64,000 nucleotides of DNA from Rhodospirillaceae bacterium (GTDB lineage: Bacteria; Pseudomonadota; Alphaproteobacteria; TMED109): positions 32,296-96,295 of the forward strand of contig CACEBX010000003.1 in the NCBI GenBank assembly GCA_902557845.1, read 5' to 3'. The notes under the pieces are model-generated. The model did not search any database, had not been told where the DNA came from, and saw nothing but the letters and a program-made list of their open reading frames with translations. Each line of letters begins with the position of its first letter. The first letter of the stretch is position 1. Both the position numbers and the translations under genes were made by a program. Positions 1 to 8,778 of the stretch are shown here, in pieces.

Positions 1-425
1 TTATTTGCTATATTTAATAACATTATGTGATCATCATTAATAATAGGGTCATTTAGTGCATCACATTTGAAATAAAACTCAACTAAAGGTTCTTTTAATT
101 TTTTTCCTCTTTTTATTCCCAGTCTATTTACTAAGCTACCAGCGCTAAAATTTCTAATTACTACTTCAATAGGAATAATCTTTAATTTTCTTATAAGTTG
201 TTCTCTTGAGCTAATTCTTTTTATAAAGTGAGTTTTAATATTATTCTTAGTTAAATAGGTAAAAATATCACTTGATATTAGATTATTTATAACCCCTTTA
301 TTCTTAAAATTTCTTTTTTTTTTATTATTAAAAGCTGTCGCACTATCTTTAAAGTACTGAACTAAAACTTCTTTTTTTTTAGTTTGAAAAATCTTTTTTG
401 CTTTTCCTTCAAGAATTAGTTTCAT
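1..425 (-). CDS. purC: Phosphoribosylaminoimidazole-succinocarboxamide synthase (SAICAR synthase), 3' part outside window
   Basis: Makes SAICAR from CAIR, aspartate and ATP in cytosolic purine synthesis. Only the first 141 residues are in the window; the reading frame is open to base 1. The N-terminus reads MKLILEGKAKKIF, followed by a TAFNNKKK segment, FIKRISSREQLIRKLKIIP and VVIRNFSAGSLVNRLGI, all typical of the PurC nucleotide- and substrate-binding region. The ATG at 425 is preceded by an AAGGAAAA ribosome site. It begins 6 bases after the stop of the NRDE gene and lies downstream of purB in the same direction, so the group is probably one purine-centred operon. The identification is firm; the end of the gene is not visible. 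Confidence 0.95.
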   Translation of the reverse strand, partial: MKLILEGKAKKIFQTKKKEVLVQYFKDSATAFNNKKKRNFKNKGVINNLISSDIFTYLTKNNIKTHFIKRISSREQLIRKLKIIPIEVVIRNFSAGSLVNRLGIKRGKKLKEPLVEFYFKCDALNDPIINDDHIMLLNIAN

Positions 426-431
426 TTTTCC

Positions 432-1184
432 TTAACTAAATAGTTTTAATTTTTTAAAAGTTGTAAGCGTTTCATCAGAATTTCTATAAAGCCAGAAAAT
501 ACCATTTGTTTTATTTTTAATTCTAGATAGCCCTATAATAGAAGAACATACAGTACCATAATTATTCTGTCTATCTTTAACATAAATAGAGGTAACTTTT
601 CCTTTAATATCGTAAGATTGTAAAGACAAAAGTTTTATCCATCCATCAAACTTGTTTTTTTCTGGATCAGGATAACTTGCACTGTGAAAGTGTTTTTTGT
701 TTAAAGCCTGTCTTAATGAAGTTTTATCATTTAAATCAAAGTTATCTATTATTGATTTTCCAAATGGAATTGATATTGTCTCCAATTTAAAATTATCATA
801 TTTTAGAAGATAAGAATTTTTTGAATCTGATATAAATAAATTAAAAAATCTATATTTATTTTGAAAGCTATTAATAATTTTTTCTTTTGCATCGTTAGCA
901 TTTTTTAACTTTAGCGCATCAATAACTAAACTTCCTCTAGACTTAAGGGTTTCATCATGGTTTAAATTAGTTTTTCTGTTTAATATAGCAACACAAAGAC
1001 CATATTTATTTACTCCTAGCCATGATCCGCCACACTTTTTGTCTTTTCCAGCATATATAGAAGGGTAATTTTTCCAATTGAATCCTGGTGAAAGAAACTT
1101 TCTATCATAAAATTCATCTCTATTTGTTGCTATTAATAACGGCCAATTACTATTTTTTTTTCTTGATATAAAGAGTATGCACAT
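432..1184 (-). CDS. NRDE (TANGO2-type) family protein
   Basis: 250 residues beginning Met-Cys, with the family signature ATNRDEFYDR at about residues 19-28 and a GGSWLGVNKYGLCVAILNR block near residues 52-70. Bacterial and eukaryotic NRDE/TANGO2 proteins share an Ntn-hydrolase-like layout in which a cysteine right after the initiator Met could be a nucleophile; the Cys is present here. The biochemical role is not settled (heme handling and lipid/CoA homeostasis have been proposed for TANGO2). It lies between purB (42-base gap) and purC (6-base gap), which suggests cotranscription but says little about function. Family assignment is good, function unknown. Confidence 0.8.
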   Translation of the reverse strand: MCILFISRKKNSNWPLLIATNRDEFYDRKFLSPGFNWKNYPSIYAGKDKKCGGSWLGVNKYGLCVAILNRKTNLNHDETLKSRGSLVIDALKLKNANDAKEKIINSFQNKYRFFNLFISDSKNSYLLKYDNFKLETISIPFGKSIIDNFDLNDKTSLRQALNKKHFHSASYPDPEKNKFDGWIKLLSLQSYDIKGKVTSIYVKDRQNNYGTVCSSIIGLSRIKNKTNGIFWLYRNSDETLTTFKKLKLFS

Positions 1185-1226
1185 AATTATTTTGACTTGG
1201 CTTAGTAGTATGATTATTAAAGGAAA

Positions 1227-2537
1227 CTATGATTTAAAAACATTTCTAAAAATATGATTGATGTTTTTTACATATAACTTGTTATTAAATATTTTTTTAA
1301 ATTCTTGTTTTTTTATCTTGGATGTAGCACTTTTATTAGAAAGTAAAAAACTTAAAAACGACTTCTTTTTATTAGTTCTAATACTATTCCAAGTTTTCAT
1401 TGCACTTTCCTGTACTATTTTGTATGCATCTTCTCTAGAAACACCTTTATCGATAAGTTTTAGCATAATATTTTGACTAAAATGAAGGCCTTGTAATTGA
1501 TTAAGATTTCTTTGAACATTTTTAGGGTAAACTACTAAGTTTTTTACTAAATTTTTAAGTCTAAGCAGTGAAAAGTGCATTGCAATAGTTACATCGGGTC
1601 CTATAATTCTTTCAACTGAAGAATGCGAAATATCTCTTTCATGCCATAGTACAATGTTTTCTAAACTTGAGTTACAAGTATTTCTAATATATCTTGCTAG
1701 GCCAGTTAAATTTTCTGAAAGAATAGGATTTCTTTTATGAGGCATTGCGGAACTACCCTTTTGACCTTCACTAAAATATTCTTCGGCCTCTAATACTTCA
1801 GTTCTTTGTAAGTGTCTAATTTCTACAGATAGTCTTTCTATAGATGCAGCCAATATAGCCAAAGTAGAAAAAAACAAAGCATGCCTATCTCTAGGTATAA
1901 TTTGTGTGGATATAGTTTCTGGTTTAAGTTTTAATTTTTTTGCTACATATTCCTCTACTTTTGGAGAGACACTTGAATATGTTCCTACAGGCCCTGATAT
2001 TTTACAAACAGATATTTCTTTTTTTGCATTTTTTAATCTGGTTAAACTTCTTGAAAACTCAGCGAAAGCATAAGCAAACTTTAATCCCATTGTCATAGGC
2101 TCTGCATGTATGCCATGACTTCTTCCTATGCACACTAAATATTTATATTTATTTGCTTTAGTTTCTAACACTTTTAATACCTCTGAAACTTCCTTAATTA
2201 TTAGATCTAAAGCACTTATTAATTGCAATGAAAAGCATGTATCAAGAACATCTGATGAAGTAAGACCTTTATGTATAAATTTTGCATCTTCTCCAACATA
2301 CTCAGCAACATTTGTTAAAAAAGCTATAACATCATGCTTGGTTTTTTCCTCTATTTGAAGTATCTTTTTTTCATCAAAATTAGCTAACTTTCTTATTGAG
2401 TCTGATTTCTTTTTCGGTATTACTCCTAGTTTTTCCTGTATTTCACAAGCATAAAGCTCTATTTTAAGCCATAATTTATACTTATTTTTAGTGCTCCAAA
2501 TATCTGTCATTTCAGTAGTTGAATATCTTGGTATCAT
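1227..2537 (-). CDS. purB: Adenylosuccinate lyase
   Basis: Cleaves SAICAR to AICAR and adenylosuccinate to AMP, releasing fumarate. The 436 residues match the usual bacterial length (about 430-435). The fumarase/aspartase superfamily signature GSSAMPHKRNPILSE lies near residues 260-275 and carries the flexible catalytic loop. An N-terminal MIPRYSTTEMTDIWS start and TSSDVLDT and GRSHGIHAEPMTMG blocks are also typical. The ATG at 2537 follows a GAGA-type ribosome site. It starts 13 bases after the OmpA-like gene and precedes the NRDE gene and purC on the same strand, placing two purine steps (PurC product to PurB substrate) in one transcription unit. Confidence 0.97.
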   Translation of the reverse strand: MIPRYSTTEMTDIWSTKNKYKLWLKIELYACEIQEKLGVIPKKKSDSIRKLANFDEKKILQIEEKTKHDVIAFLTNVAEYVGEDAKFIHKGLTSSDVLDTCFSLQLISALDLIIKEVSEVLKVLETKANKYKYLVCIGRSHGIHAEPMTMGLKFAYAFAEFSRSLTRLKNAKKEISVCKISGPVGTYSSVSPKVEEYVAKKLKLKPETISTQIIPRDRHALFFSTLAILAASIERLSVEIRHLQRTEVLEAEEYFSEGQKGSSAMPHKRNPILSENLTGLARYIRNTCNSSLENIVLWHERDISHSSVERIIGPDVTIAMHFSLLRLKNLVKNLVVYPKNVQRNLNQLQGLHFSQNIMLKLIDKGVSREDAYKIVQESAMKTWNSIRTNKKKSFLSFLLSNKSATSKIKKQEFKKIFNNKLYVKNINHIFRNVFKS

Positions 2538-2550
2538 AATTTATCTCAAT

Positions 2551-3477
2551 TTATTTAAAAAAAAGTTCTGCTCTTCGATTTTGCTTCTCTTTTATTTCAT
2601 CTGAGGTTTCTACTAGCAAGTTAGTTTCTCCGTAGGCCTTAATTTCTATAGTATTATTTAGGTTCCTATTCATCAAATACTTTTTTATAAAATTTGCTCT
2701 ATTTTTAGATAATTTTGAATTATAAGACTTAGAACCCATTGTATCGGTATGCCCTTCAATAATAATTCTCATATTTGTATTTTTATTTGCAATTGTAACA
2801 AATTTTTCAAGTTCAATTACCTGATTTGAAGATAAAGTAAATTTATCAAATTCAAAAAATACTATTGTTCTTAATACTTTAGTATCTTCTACAATATTGT
2901 CTTCATAAGTATTTTTATTTTTTTCAACAGTAGACTTTATTTTATTTTCAATATTATTTTCTAATTTTTTTTTATTACTTATTAGCCTTTCATTGATAAA
3001 AATAAAATTTTGATTAAATTTATTAAGGCATAATTCAATATGATCAAATTGCCAATTTTCCTCAACTTGTTCAATCCAACAATCATATCCGGCAATCATT
3101 TTAGAAAATTCTTCAGGATACTTGTTAAATGATTTACTATTTATTAATTTATTAATTCTGTTATACATGGAATTTGCTTCTTCGATATAGTTTTTTGGAA
3201 TATCCCAATTTTTTGGATCTTCAGCAAAAAACTTTTTTTCATTTAAAGCAAGTGCAGCTTTATAAGCAAAATGATTAGCATCTATTTCATCATGCATTTC
3301 ATATAATTCATATTTTGCAAATTCTAAATATTCTAAACCTAAAAACGTGTAGAAGTTAATTGGTTCATTATTTTTTTTATTTAATTCTTGTATTTTAAAG
3401 TGAGCGCAGGAATTAATTGAAAATATGAAGATGAAAAATAATCCATAATTTAGTATTTGTTTAATTATACTTCTCAT
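2551..3477 (-). CDS. OmpA-family lipoprotein (peptidoglycan-binding C-terminal domain)
   Basis: 308 residues. The N-terminus is a signal peptide ending in a lipobox-like SINSC (Cys about residue 24), so it is probably lipidated and anchored in the envelope. The middle (about 40-190) is charged and helical with no recognised domain. The C-terminal ~105 residues form an OmpA/MotB-like domain: FFEFDKFTLSSNQ, IIIEGHTDTMGS, LSKNRANFIKKYL and a final QNRRAELFF, the usual peptidoglycan-contacting elements. It overlaps the dusA stop by four bases (ATGA type), so translation is probably coupled. It is likely a structural link between membrane and peptidoglycan; its specific role is unknown. Confidence 0.8.
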   Translation of the reverse strand: MRSIIKQILNYGLFFIFIFSINSCAHFKIQELNKKNNEPINFYTFLGLEYLEFAKYELYEMHDEIDANHFAYKAALALNEKKFFAEDPKNWDIPKNYIEEANSMYNRINKLINSKSFNKYPEEFSKMIAGYDCWIEQVEENWQFDHIELCLNKFNQNFIFINERLISNKKKLENNIENKIKSTVEKNKNTYEDNIVEDTKVLRTIVFFEFDKFTLSSNQVIELEKFVTIANKNTNMRIIIEGHTDTMGSKSYNSKLSKNRANFIKKYLMNRNLNNTIEIKAYGETNLLVETSDEIKEKQNRRAELFFK

Positions 3478-4433
3478 ATTACTTTAAGTTTATCACATTC
3501 TATAAAATTTAATAAGTTATTTAAATTTTTACTTCTCACTGAATGTGCAACTAAGTTTCTCCAGTTTTTAGCGCCATCATAACCATTAAATAAATTCTGT
3601 ATATGGAACAGAGCATTTTTTTTAAATAAATATTTTTCAAAATTATTTTTTAAAAAATGAATATATGTATAAATAATATATTTCTTTTTCTCTATATTTT
3701 CATATGTTAAATCTGAATTAAAAATCCAAGGAGTTTTATAAGCTTCTCTACCTATCATAATTCCATCAATCTTTCTTTTAATATTCTCATTATAATTAGT
3801 ATGTTTGAAACCTCCATTTATTATAATTGTATTGTTTTTAAATTTTTTCTTTAATTTAAAAACCCTTTCATAATCAAGAGGAGGTATATTTAGGTTATCT
3901 TTAGTATTAAGTTTTTCTCTAATTGCAATTCTTGCATGAATAATATACTTATTTATGGAGGCATTGTTTAGTTCTACAAGAAAGTTATCTAAAATATTTT
4001 CAGAAGTATAGTCATCAACACCAATTCTAGTTTTTATACTTATATTTTTATTTGTATATCTGCTTATTTCTTCAGCACACCTTCTAACTTGTTTAGGGTT
4101 TAATAATAAATTAATTCCAAAACTTCCTGATACAACTCTATTACTTGGACATCCACAGTTTATATTAATTTCATAAAAATCTTTTTCTGCTGCTTTTTTT
4201 GCTGCTAAGGCTAATCTACTTGGTTCATTTCCTGCAATTTGAACAGCAACATTATTTATGTTATTTAAATAATTGTAATCATCTAAAATATTTGTTCTTA
4301 TAATTGCTTCTGCATGCATCATTTCTGTATAAACTACAGTTTTTTTATTAATGAGATTTAATAAGTAACAAAAAAAGCTATCAGTTTTTCCCATCATTGG
4401 CGCGACACTATAAAATTTATCTAATTTTTCCAT
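3474..4433 (-). CDS. dusA: tRNA-dihydrouridine synthase A
   Basis: FMN enzyme that reduces uridine to dihydrouridine in the tRNA D-loop. In 319 residues the DusA pattern is clear: SVAPMMGKTDSFF near residue 10, YTEMMHAEAI near 35, NINCGCPSNRVVSGSFG near 92-108 with the catalytic Cys, KTRIGVDD near 140, and HARIAI and INGGF blocks of the TIM barrel. It is the first gene of the minus-strand run dusA/OmpA-like/purB/NRDE/purC and is divergent from the ABC transporter, with only 66 bases between them for both promoters. DusA is favoured over DusB/C by the VAPMM start and the HARIA block. Confidence 0.92.
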   Translation of the reverse strand: MEKLDKFYSVAPMMGKTDSFFCYLLNLINKKTVVYTEMMHAEAIIRTNILDDYNYLNNINNVAVQIAGNEPSRLALAAKKAAEKDFYEININCGCPSNRVVSGSFGINLLLNPKQVRRCAEEISRYTNKNISIKTRIGVDDYTSENILDNFLVELNNASINKYIIHARIAIREKLNTKDNLNIPPLDYERVFKLKKKFKNNTIIINGGFKHTNYNENIKRKIDGIMIGREAYKTPWIFNSDLTYENIEKKKYIIYTYIHFLKNNFEKYLFKKNALFHIQNLFNGYDGAKNWRNLVAHSVRSKNLNNLLNFIECDKLKVI

Positions 4434-4499
4434 AAAAAATTTAATATAGCATAAATTATTTAGTGCAAATATTATTAATTTTTATTACTGTATTACGAT

Positions 4500-5402
4500 A
4501 TGTTTCAATCATTACCATTTATTTTTTTAGATAGTTTAGTTTATGCATCTTGGCTATTTTTAGTTGCTTCAGGATTGACTCTAATATATGGAGTAATGAA
4601 AGTTCTTAATATTGCTCATGGAAGTTTATATGCTTTTGGGGCTTATTCAATGGCTTGGTTAGTTGGTTGGTTTTCTTCTAATTATGATAACTATCAATTT
4701 TTGTATTTTTTTTTTATACCCTTATCAGCAATTTTAGTAGCCATAATTTTAAGCTTGTTTATAGAGAGAATATTTCTTAGAAAAGTATATGAGAGAGACG
4801 AAATAGTAATTGTACTAGTTACCTATGGATTATTTTTAATTTTTGAAGATATTATGAAAATAATATTTGGCACCACTTCTTATTTACCCTTTCAACCAAG
4901 AATAATGTTAGGAGATATTGCAGTTTTTGGTCTACCATATGTGATATATGATCTTCTAATTATAGTTATAGCTGCATTAGTTTGGTGTTTATTTTTTTGT
5001 ATTATAAAATTCACCAAAATTGGAAAGTTATTGATAGCGGTAATTTATGATAAAGAAATAGCGTCTTCTATGGGAATTAATGTCTCTAAATTTTTTGTAT
5101 ATACATTTTTTATAGGATGTTTTCTTGGATGTCTAGGTGGAGCAACTTCAGCTCCAATGATATCTGTAGTTCCTGGAGTAGGTGTAGAAATTATAGTGCT
5201 TGCATTTGCAGTAGTTGTAACAGGAGGCTTGGGAAGTATATCAGGTGCCCTTATAGGAGCGCTATTGATAGGTTTATTTAGAACAATAGCAATTTTTTAT
5301 TTTCCTCAGTTTGAACTATTTATAGTTTTCTTTGTAATGGCTATTATTCTTACGGTAAAGCCTGAAGGGTTGTTTGGAACAAAAGAGGTTAGAAAAATTT
5401 GA
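4500..5402 (+). CDS. Branched-chain amino acid/urea-type ABC transporter permease (LivH-like)
   Basis: 300-residue, very hydrophobic inner-membrane permease of the LivH/UrtB family. It carries the family blocks ASGLTLIYGVMKVLNIAHGS (residues 22-41), an EAA-like loop with DKEIASSMGIN near residue 190, and GGLGSISGALIGALLIG near 240. About eight membrane segments can be counted. It is the first of four tightly packed genes encoding two permeases and two ATPases. No substrate-binding protein gene is next to them, so the substrate (branched-chain amino acid, urea, amide or other small polar solute) cannot be told. Stop and next start overlap as TGATG. Confidence 0.88.
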   Translation: MFQSLPFIFLDSLVYASWLFLVASGLTLIYGVMKVLNIAHGSLYAFGAYSMAWLVGWFSSNYDNYQFLYFFFIPLSAILVAIILSLFIERIFLRKVYERDEIVIVLVTYGLFLIFEDIMKIIFGTTSYLPFQPRIMLGDIAVFGLPYVIYDLLIIVIAALVWCLFFCIIKFTKIGKLLIAVIYDKEIASSMGINVSKFFVYTFFIGCFLGCLGGATSAPMISVVPGVGVEIIVLAFAVVVTGGLGSISGALIGALLIGLFRTIAIFYFPQFELFIVFFVMAIILTVKPEGLFGTKEVRKI

Positions 5403-6367
5403 TGCAGAAGATATTAAATTTAAATGAAAGCTTTATTATATTTTGCTTTATATGTTTAATTTCAGGGTGGCTTATATTACCTGATTGGAGTCTAAATATT
5501 GTTTGTTTAGCATGCTGTAATGGCCTAGTTGTTCTGGGTTTACTGGTTTTGATGAGAGCAGGACTTATATCATTTGGGCATGGATTATATTATTGTCTTG
5601 GAGGTTATGCAGTAGCTATAGGCTACAATTTTTTAAATGTGAAAGACGCTATTTTGCTTTTATTAATTGCCACTATATTAGGGGGAATTGTATCTTATCT
5701 TTTTGGGTTTTTTGTAAGAAAGTTTAGAGGAATATTTTTTGCCATGATGAATTTGGCATTATCAATGATACTATTTGGCATTATTGTCAAGAGTGTTTCT
5801 TTAGGTTCTACAGATGGATTTGGTATAAAAGAGCTAACTTATTTTGGTTTTGAAAGTACTGAAAAAGTTCGTTTAAATATTGTTTCATATTTTTTTATAA
5901 TAACCATAACATTCCTATGTATTTTTTTAGTTTCTAAATATATTAAATCTCCAATTGGTAAAATGGTATTGGCAATTAAAGACAATGAAATAAGGTCTAA
6001 TTATTTAGGAATTAATGTAAATAAGCAAATTCATAATATCTATTTAATATCAGGTATTCTAGCTTCATTGGGAGGAGCATTAATGGTTATATTAGTAGGA
6101 CATGTTACTCCTGAGGATACTGCTTATTGGACGAAATCAGGTGAATTTGTTTTTGTAGCAATTTTATCAGGTACTATTAATGTAATAGCTCCTTTATTAG
6201 GTTCTCTTTTTTTTGAGTTTATAAGAACTTTTGCTTTGTATCTTTTTCCTAATACCTGGCAAATGACAATTGGTATAATATTAATATTAGGAATTATATA
6301 TTTTCCTGAGGGAATAGGTTCCATTTACAATAAAATTAAAAATATAAAAAATGCTTTTAGAAATTAG
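5402..6367 (+). CDS. Branched-chain amino acid/urea-type ABC transporter permease (LivM-like)
   Basis: Second permease, 321 residues from the ATG at 5402; an in-frame TTG three bases upstream is a less likely start because TGATG coupling with the previous gene fits the ATG. It has the LivM/UrtC hallmarks: LVLMRAGLISFGHGLYYCLGGYA near residue 50-70, a cytoplasmic AIKDNEIRSNYLGINV loop near 198 that contacts the ATPases, and LSGTINVIAPLLGSLFFE near 260. About ten membrane spans. Its 3' end overlaps the first ATPase gene by 17 bases, showing an operon made for coordinated translation. Confidence 0.87.
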   Translation: MQKILNLNESFIIFCFICLISGWLILPDWSLNIVCLACCNGLVVLGLLVLMRAGLISFGHGLYYCLGGYAVAIGYNFLNVKDAILLLLIATILGGIVSYLFGFFVRKFRGIFFAMMNLALSMILFGIIVKSVSLGSTDGFGIKELTYFGFESTEKVRLNIVSYFFIITITFLCIFLVSKYIKSPIGKMVLAIKDNEIRSNYLGINVNKQIHNIYLISGILASLGGALMVILVGHVTPEDTAYWTKSGEFVFVAILSGTINVIAPLLGSLFFEFIRTFALYLFPNTWQMTIGIILILGIIYFPEGIGSIYNKIKNIKNAFRN

Positions 6368-7103
6368 AAATCTTTTTAAAAATTTTGGATCAGTAGCTGC
6401 TGCTAGTGATATTAATTTTTCTATGGAAAACAATGAGATCATAGGAATAATAGGTTCTAATGGTGCTGGAAAAACTACATTTTGTAATATTATTACTGGC
6501 TATACAAAACCAGATAGTGGAGAGATTATATTTAAAGGAACAGAAATTTCTAGTAGGTCTGTTTTAGATATTAAAAATATGGGCATCCATAGATCCTTTC
6601 AAATACCTCAAGTTTTTGACTCCTTAACTGTTTTAGAAAATATAATGATTTCTAATTTGGTAGCCAATAATAAACAATTTTCTTATTTAGAATTAGCATA
6701 CAATAAGAAAAATATTGATTATGCAAATTATTTGCTAAACCAATTTAAAATTATTGAGTTTAAAAATGTAATAGTCGGATTGCTTCCGCAAGGGGCAAGA
6801 AAAGTACTTGATATTTTAATTGCTATTTTGGGAAACCCATCGATAGTTTTATTAGATGAGCCTACCTCGGGAATTAGCACTGACGAGAAATTTTTAGTGA
6901 TGGAGCATACTTTGGAAGCAATTAGAAATTTAAATATTTCCATTCTCTTCATTGAACATGATATGGATATAATAAGAAGATACTCCCAAAGAGTAATAGC
7001 CTTCTATAGTGGTAAAATAATAGCTGACGGAATTCCTAAAAATGTTTTAGAACAAAAAGATGTGCTTAAATTTATTGTAGGAGGAAGTGTTGTTAAAGAT
7101 TAA
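6351..7103 (+). CDS. ABC transporter ATP-binding protein (LivG-like)
   Basis: 250-residue cytosolic ATPase partner of the two permeases. Walker A GSNGAGKTT at about residues 35-43; the Q-loop region has SFQIPQVFDSLTVLEN, typical of LivG; Walker B ILLDEPTSGI lies near residue 170, and the switch His is in FIEHDMD near 203. In place of the usual LSGG signature there is LPQGARKVLDI (about 144-154), a QGxxK/R form that is common in LivG/UrtD proteins but degenerate here. It overlaps the upstream permease and the downstream ATPase by 17 bases each. Confidence 0.88.
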   Translation: MLLEIRNLFKNFGSVAAASDINFSMENNEIIGIIGSNGAGKTTFCNIITGYTKPDSGEIIFKGTEISSRSVLDIKNMGIHRSFQIPQVFDSLTVLENIMISNLVANNKQFSYLELAYNKKNIDYANYLLNQFKIIEFKNVIVGLLPQGARKVLDILIAILGNPSIVLLDEPTSGISTDEKFLVMEHTLEAIRNLNISILFIEHDMDIIRRYSQRVIAFYSGKIIADGIPKNVLEQKDVLKFIVGGSVVKD

Positions 7104-7725
7104 TAACATCAGTGTTAGTATTGCCAACATAAAAATTTTATCCAATATTAGCTTGGATGTATCAAAATTTACTAGCATAATAGGTAGGAACGGAGCTGGC
7201 AAGACAACCCTAATTAGATCAATTATGAAAATTTTAGAAATAGAGAAGGGAGATATAGAGTTTAATAAAACAAAAATCTCAGACTTTGATACATATGCTA
7301 TGACCTCATTTGGTATCGGATATATGCCTGAAGATAGAAGGTTAATTCCTAATTTAACTGTAAAAGAAAATATATTGCTTCCCTTATGGAGTAAAAAAAA
7401 AAATATAGAAAGCAATGACTTAGAAGTTATATTAAACTTTATACCTGAAATAAAGTCTTTTCTCAAAAATGATGCTTTTCAATTATCAGGAGGCCAACAA
7501 AAATTAGTAGCATTAGCTAGAGCAATGATTATTGGAAAAAAATTACTTCTGCTAGATGAGCCTTTTGAAGGAGTAGCACCTGCTTTGGCAGAAAGATTAG
7601 TTGAACTTATTAAAGGCTTAAATAAACTTGATTTAGTTACTTTAATAACTGAGTCTGATGAGACTTACTCAAAATTTATTAATGCGAAGATAGTTAAATT
7701 GGAGAGAGGAAAAATTATTTCTTAA
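7087..7725 (+). CDS. ABC transporter ATP-binding protein (LivF-like)
   Basis: Second ATPase, 212 residues, shorter than usual LivF (about 235). Walker A GRNGAGKTT near residues 33-41; SFGIGYMPEDRRLIPNLTVKEN is the LivF/UrtE-type Q-loop region; the signature LSGGQQK is canonical (near 135) and Walker B LLLLDEPFEGVAP follows. The usual switch His region reads LITESDETYS, with Glu/Ser instead of the common EQN/His pattern. Start taken as GTG at 7087, with an AGGAGG just upstream; TTG at 7090 is an alternative. It overlaps the previous gene by 17 bases and ends 8 bases before convergent hemB. Confidence 0.87.
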   Translation: MLLKINNISVSIANIKILSNISLDVSKFTSIIGRNGAGKTTLIRSIMKILEIEKGDIEFNKTKISDFDTYAMTSFGIGYMPEDRRLIPNLTVKENILLPLWSKKKNIESNDLEVILNFIPEIKSFLKNDAFQLSGGQQKLVALARAMIIGKKLLLLDEPFEGVAPALAERLVELIKGLNKLDLVTLITESDETYSKFINAKIVKLERGKIIS

Positions 7726-7733
7726 TAATTTAT

Positions 7734-8735
7734 TTATCCTTTTTTTAATATTTTGGCAATATCTAACGCAAAGTAGGAAATTATTGCATCTGCGCCCGCT
7801 CTTTTGAAGCACAAAAAAGTTTCCATTAATATTTCCTTCTCATTATATTCACCAGATAATATTGCGTTTTTTAACATAGAATATTCACCCGAGACCTGAT
7901 AACTAAAAGTTGGATAGTTAAAAGTACTTTTTACTTCTTTTAAAACATCTAAGTACATTATACCTGGCTTTATTAGTAATATATCTGCGCCCTCCTTTAT
8001 ATCTAATGAAGCCTCTCTTAGTGCTTCATTTATATTTCCATAGTCCATCTGATAAGTATTTTTTTTATCAGGACCCAATTTGGTTGCTGCTGATACTGCA
8101 TTTCTAAAAGGAGCATATAAATTAGAAGAATATTTTACAGCATATGACATTATAAGAGTGTTTTGCTTATTATTTTTATCTAAATAATTTCTTATCTTTT
8201 CAACCCTACCATCCATCATATCTGAGGGAGCTATAATATCGCAACCAGCATCAGCATTAATTAAAGCTTGTTCACATAATACATTTATAGTCTTATCGTT
8301 AATTATTTCACCATTTTCTATTAATCCATCGTGTCCAGAGGTTGTATAGGGATCAAGGGCAACATCACAAATTACTCCTAAGGAAGGGGAGAATTTTTTT
8401 ATTTTTTCTACAAGTCTACACACAATATTATTTCTATTAAGTGCTTCTTTACCTGTTTCATCTTTTATTTTACTTGGTACTTCAGGAAATATAGCTACAG
8501 CATTAATGCCGAATTCTTTTGCTTTTTGTGATAAATCAAAAGCATCTTCAAGATTTAATCTTTTAATTCCTGGCATTAATTTTATTTCTGTAGATTGTTT
8601 TTCGTATGTAACAAATATAGGTAAAATAAAATCATTAGGAGCAATAGAAGACTCTCTTACTAGTTTCCTAATCCACTTATTTTTTCTTAACCTTCTTGGT
8701 CTATGTAAAGGAAAATTTGATAAAAAGTTATTCAT
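7734..8735 (-). CDS. hemB: Delta-aminolevulinic acid dehydratase (porphobilinogen synthase)
   Basis: Condenses two 5-aminolevulinate molecules to porphobilinogen in heme synthesis. 333 residues, usual length. The substrate-binding lysines lie in YAVKYSS (about residue 200) and LLIKPGIMYLDVL (about 255), and SDMMDGRV is the flap-side motif. The metal segment reads LDPYTTSGHDGL with Asp and no cysteines, which marks the Mg-type enzyme common in alphaproteobacteria rather than the Zn-Cys type. It is convergent with the ABC operon and divergent from the acyl-CoA dehydrogenase gene, with 43 bases between the two starts. Confidence 0.96.
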   Translation of the reverse strand: MNNFLSNFPLHRPRRLRKNKWIRKLVRESSIAPNDFILPIFVTYEKQSTEIKLMPGIKRLNLEDAFDLSQKAKEFGINAVAIFPEVPSKIKDETGKEALNRNNIVCRLVEKIKKFSPSLGVICDVALDPYTTSGHDGLIENGEIINDKTINVLCEQALINADAGCDIIAPSDMMDGRVEKIRNYLDKNNKQNTLIMSYAVKYSSNLYAPFRNAVSAATKLGPDKKNTYQMDYGNINEALREASLDIKEGADILLIKPGIMYLDVLKEVKSTFNYPTFSYQVSGEYSMLKNAILSGEYNEKEILMETFLCFKRAGADAIISYFALDIAKILKKG

Positions 8736-8778
8736 AGAGTATAAATTATAATATTTTAAATTTTAAGTCTAAAGAATA

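Noticed and set aside
7047..7466. 139-codon minus-strand frame inside the LivF-like ATPase gene
   Set aside because: Shadow of a well-supported ATPase gene; its peptide shows no domain.
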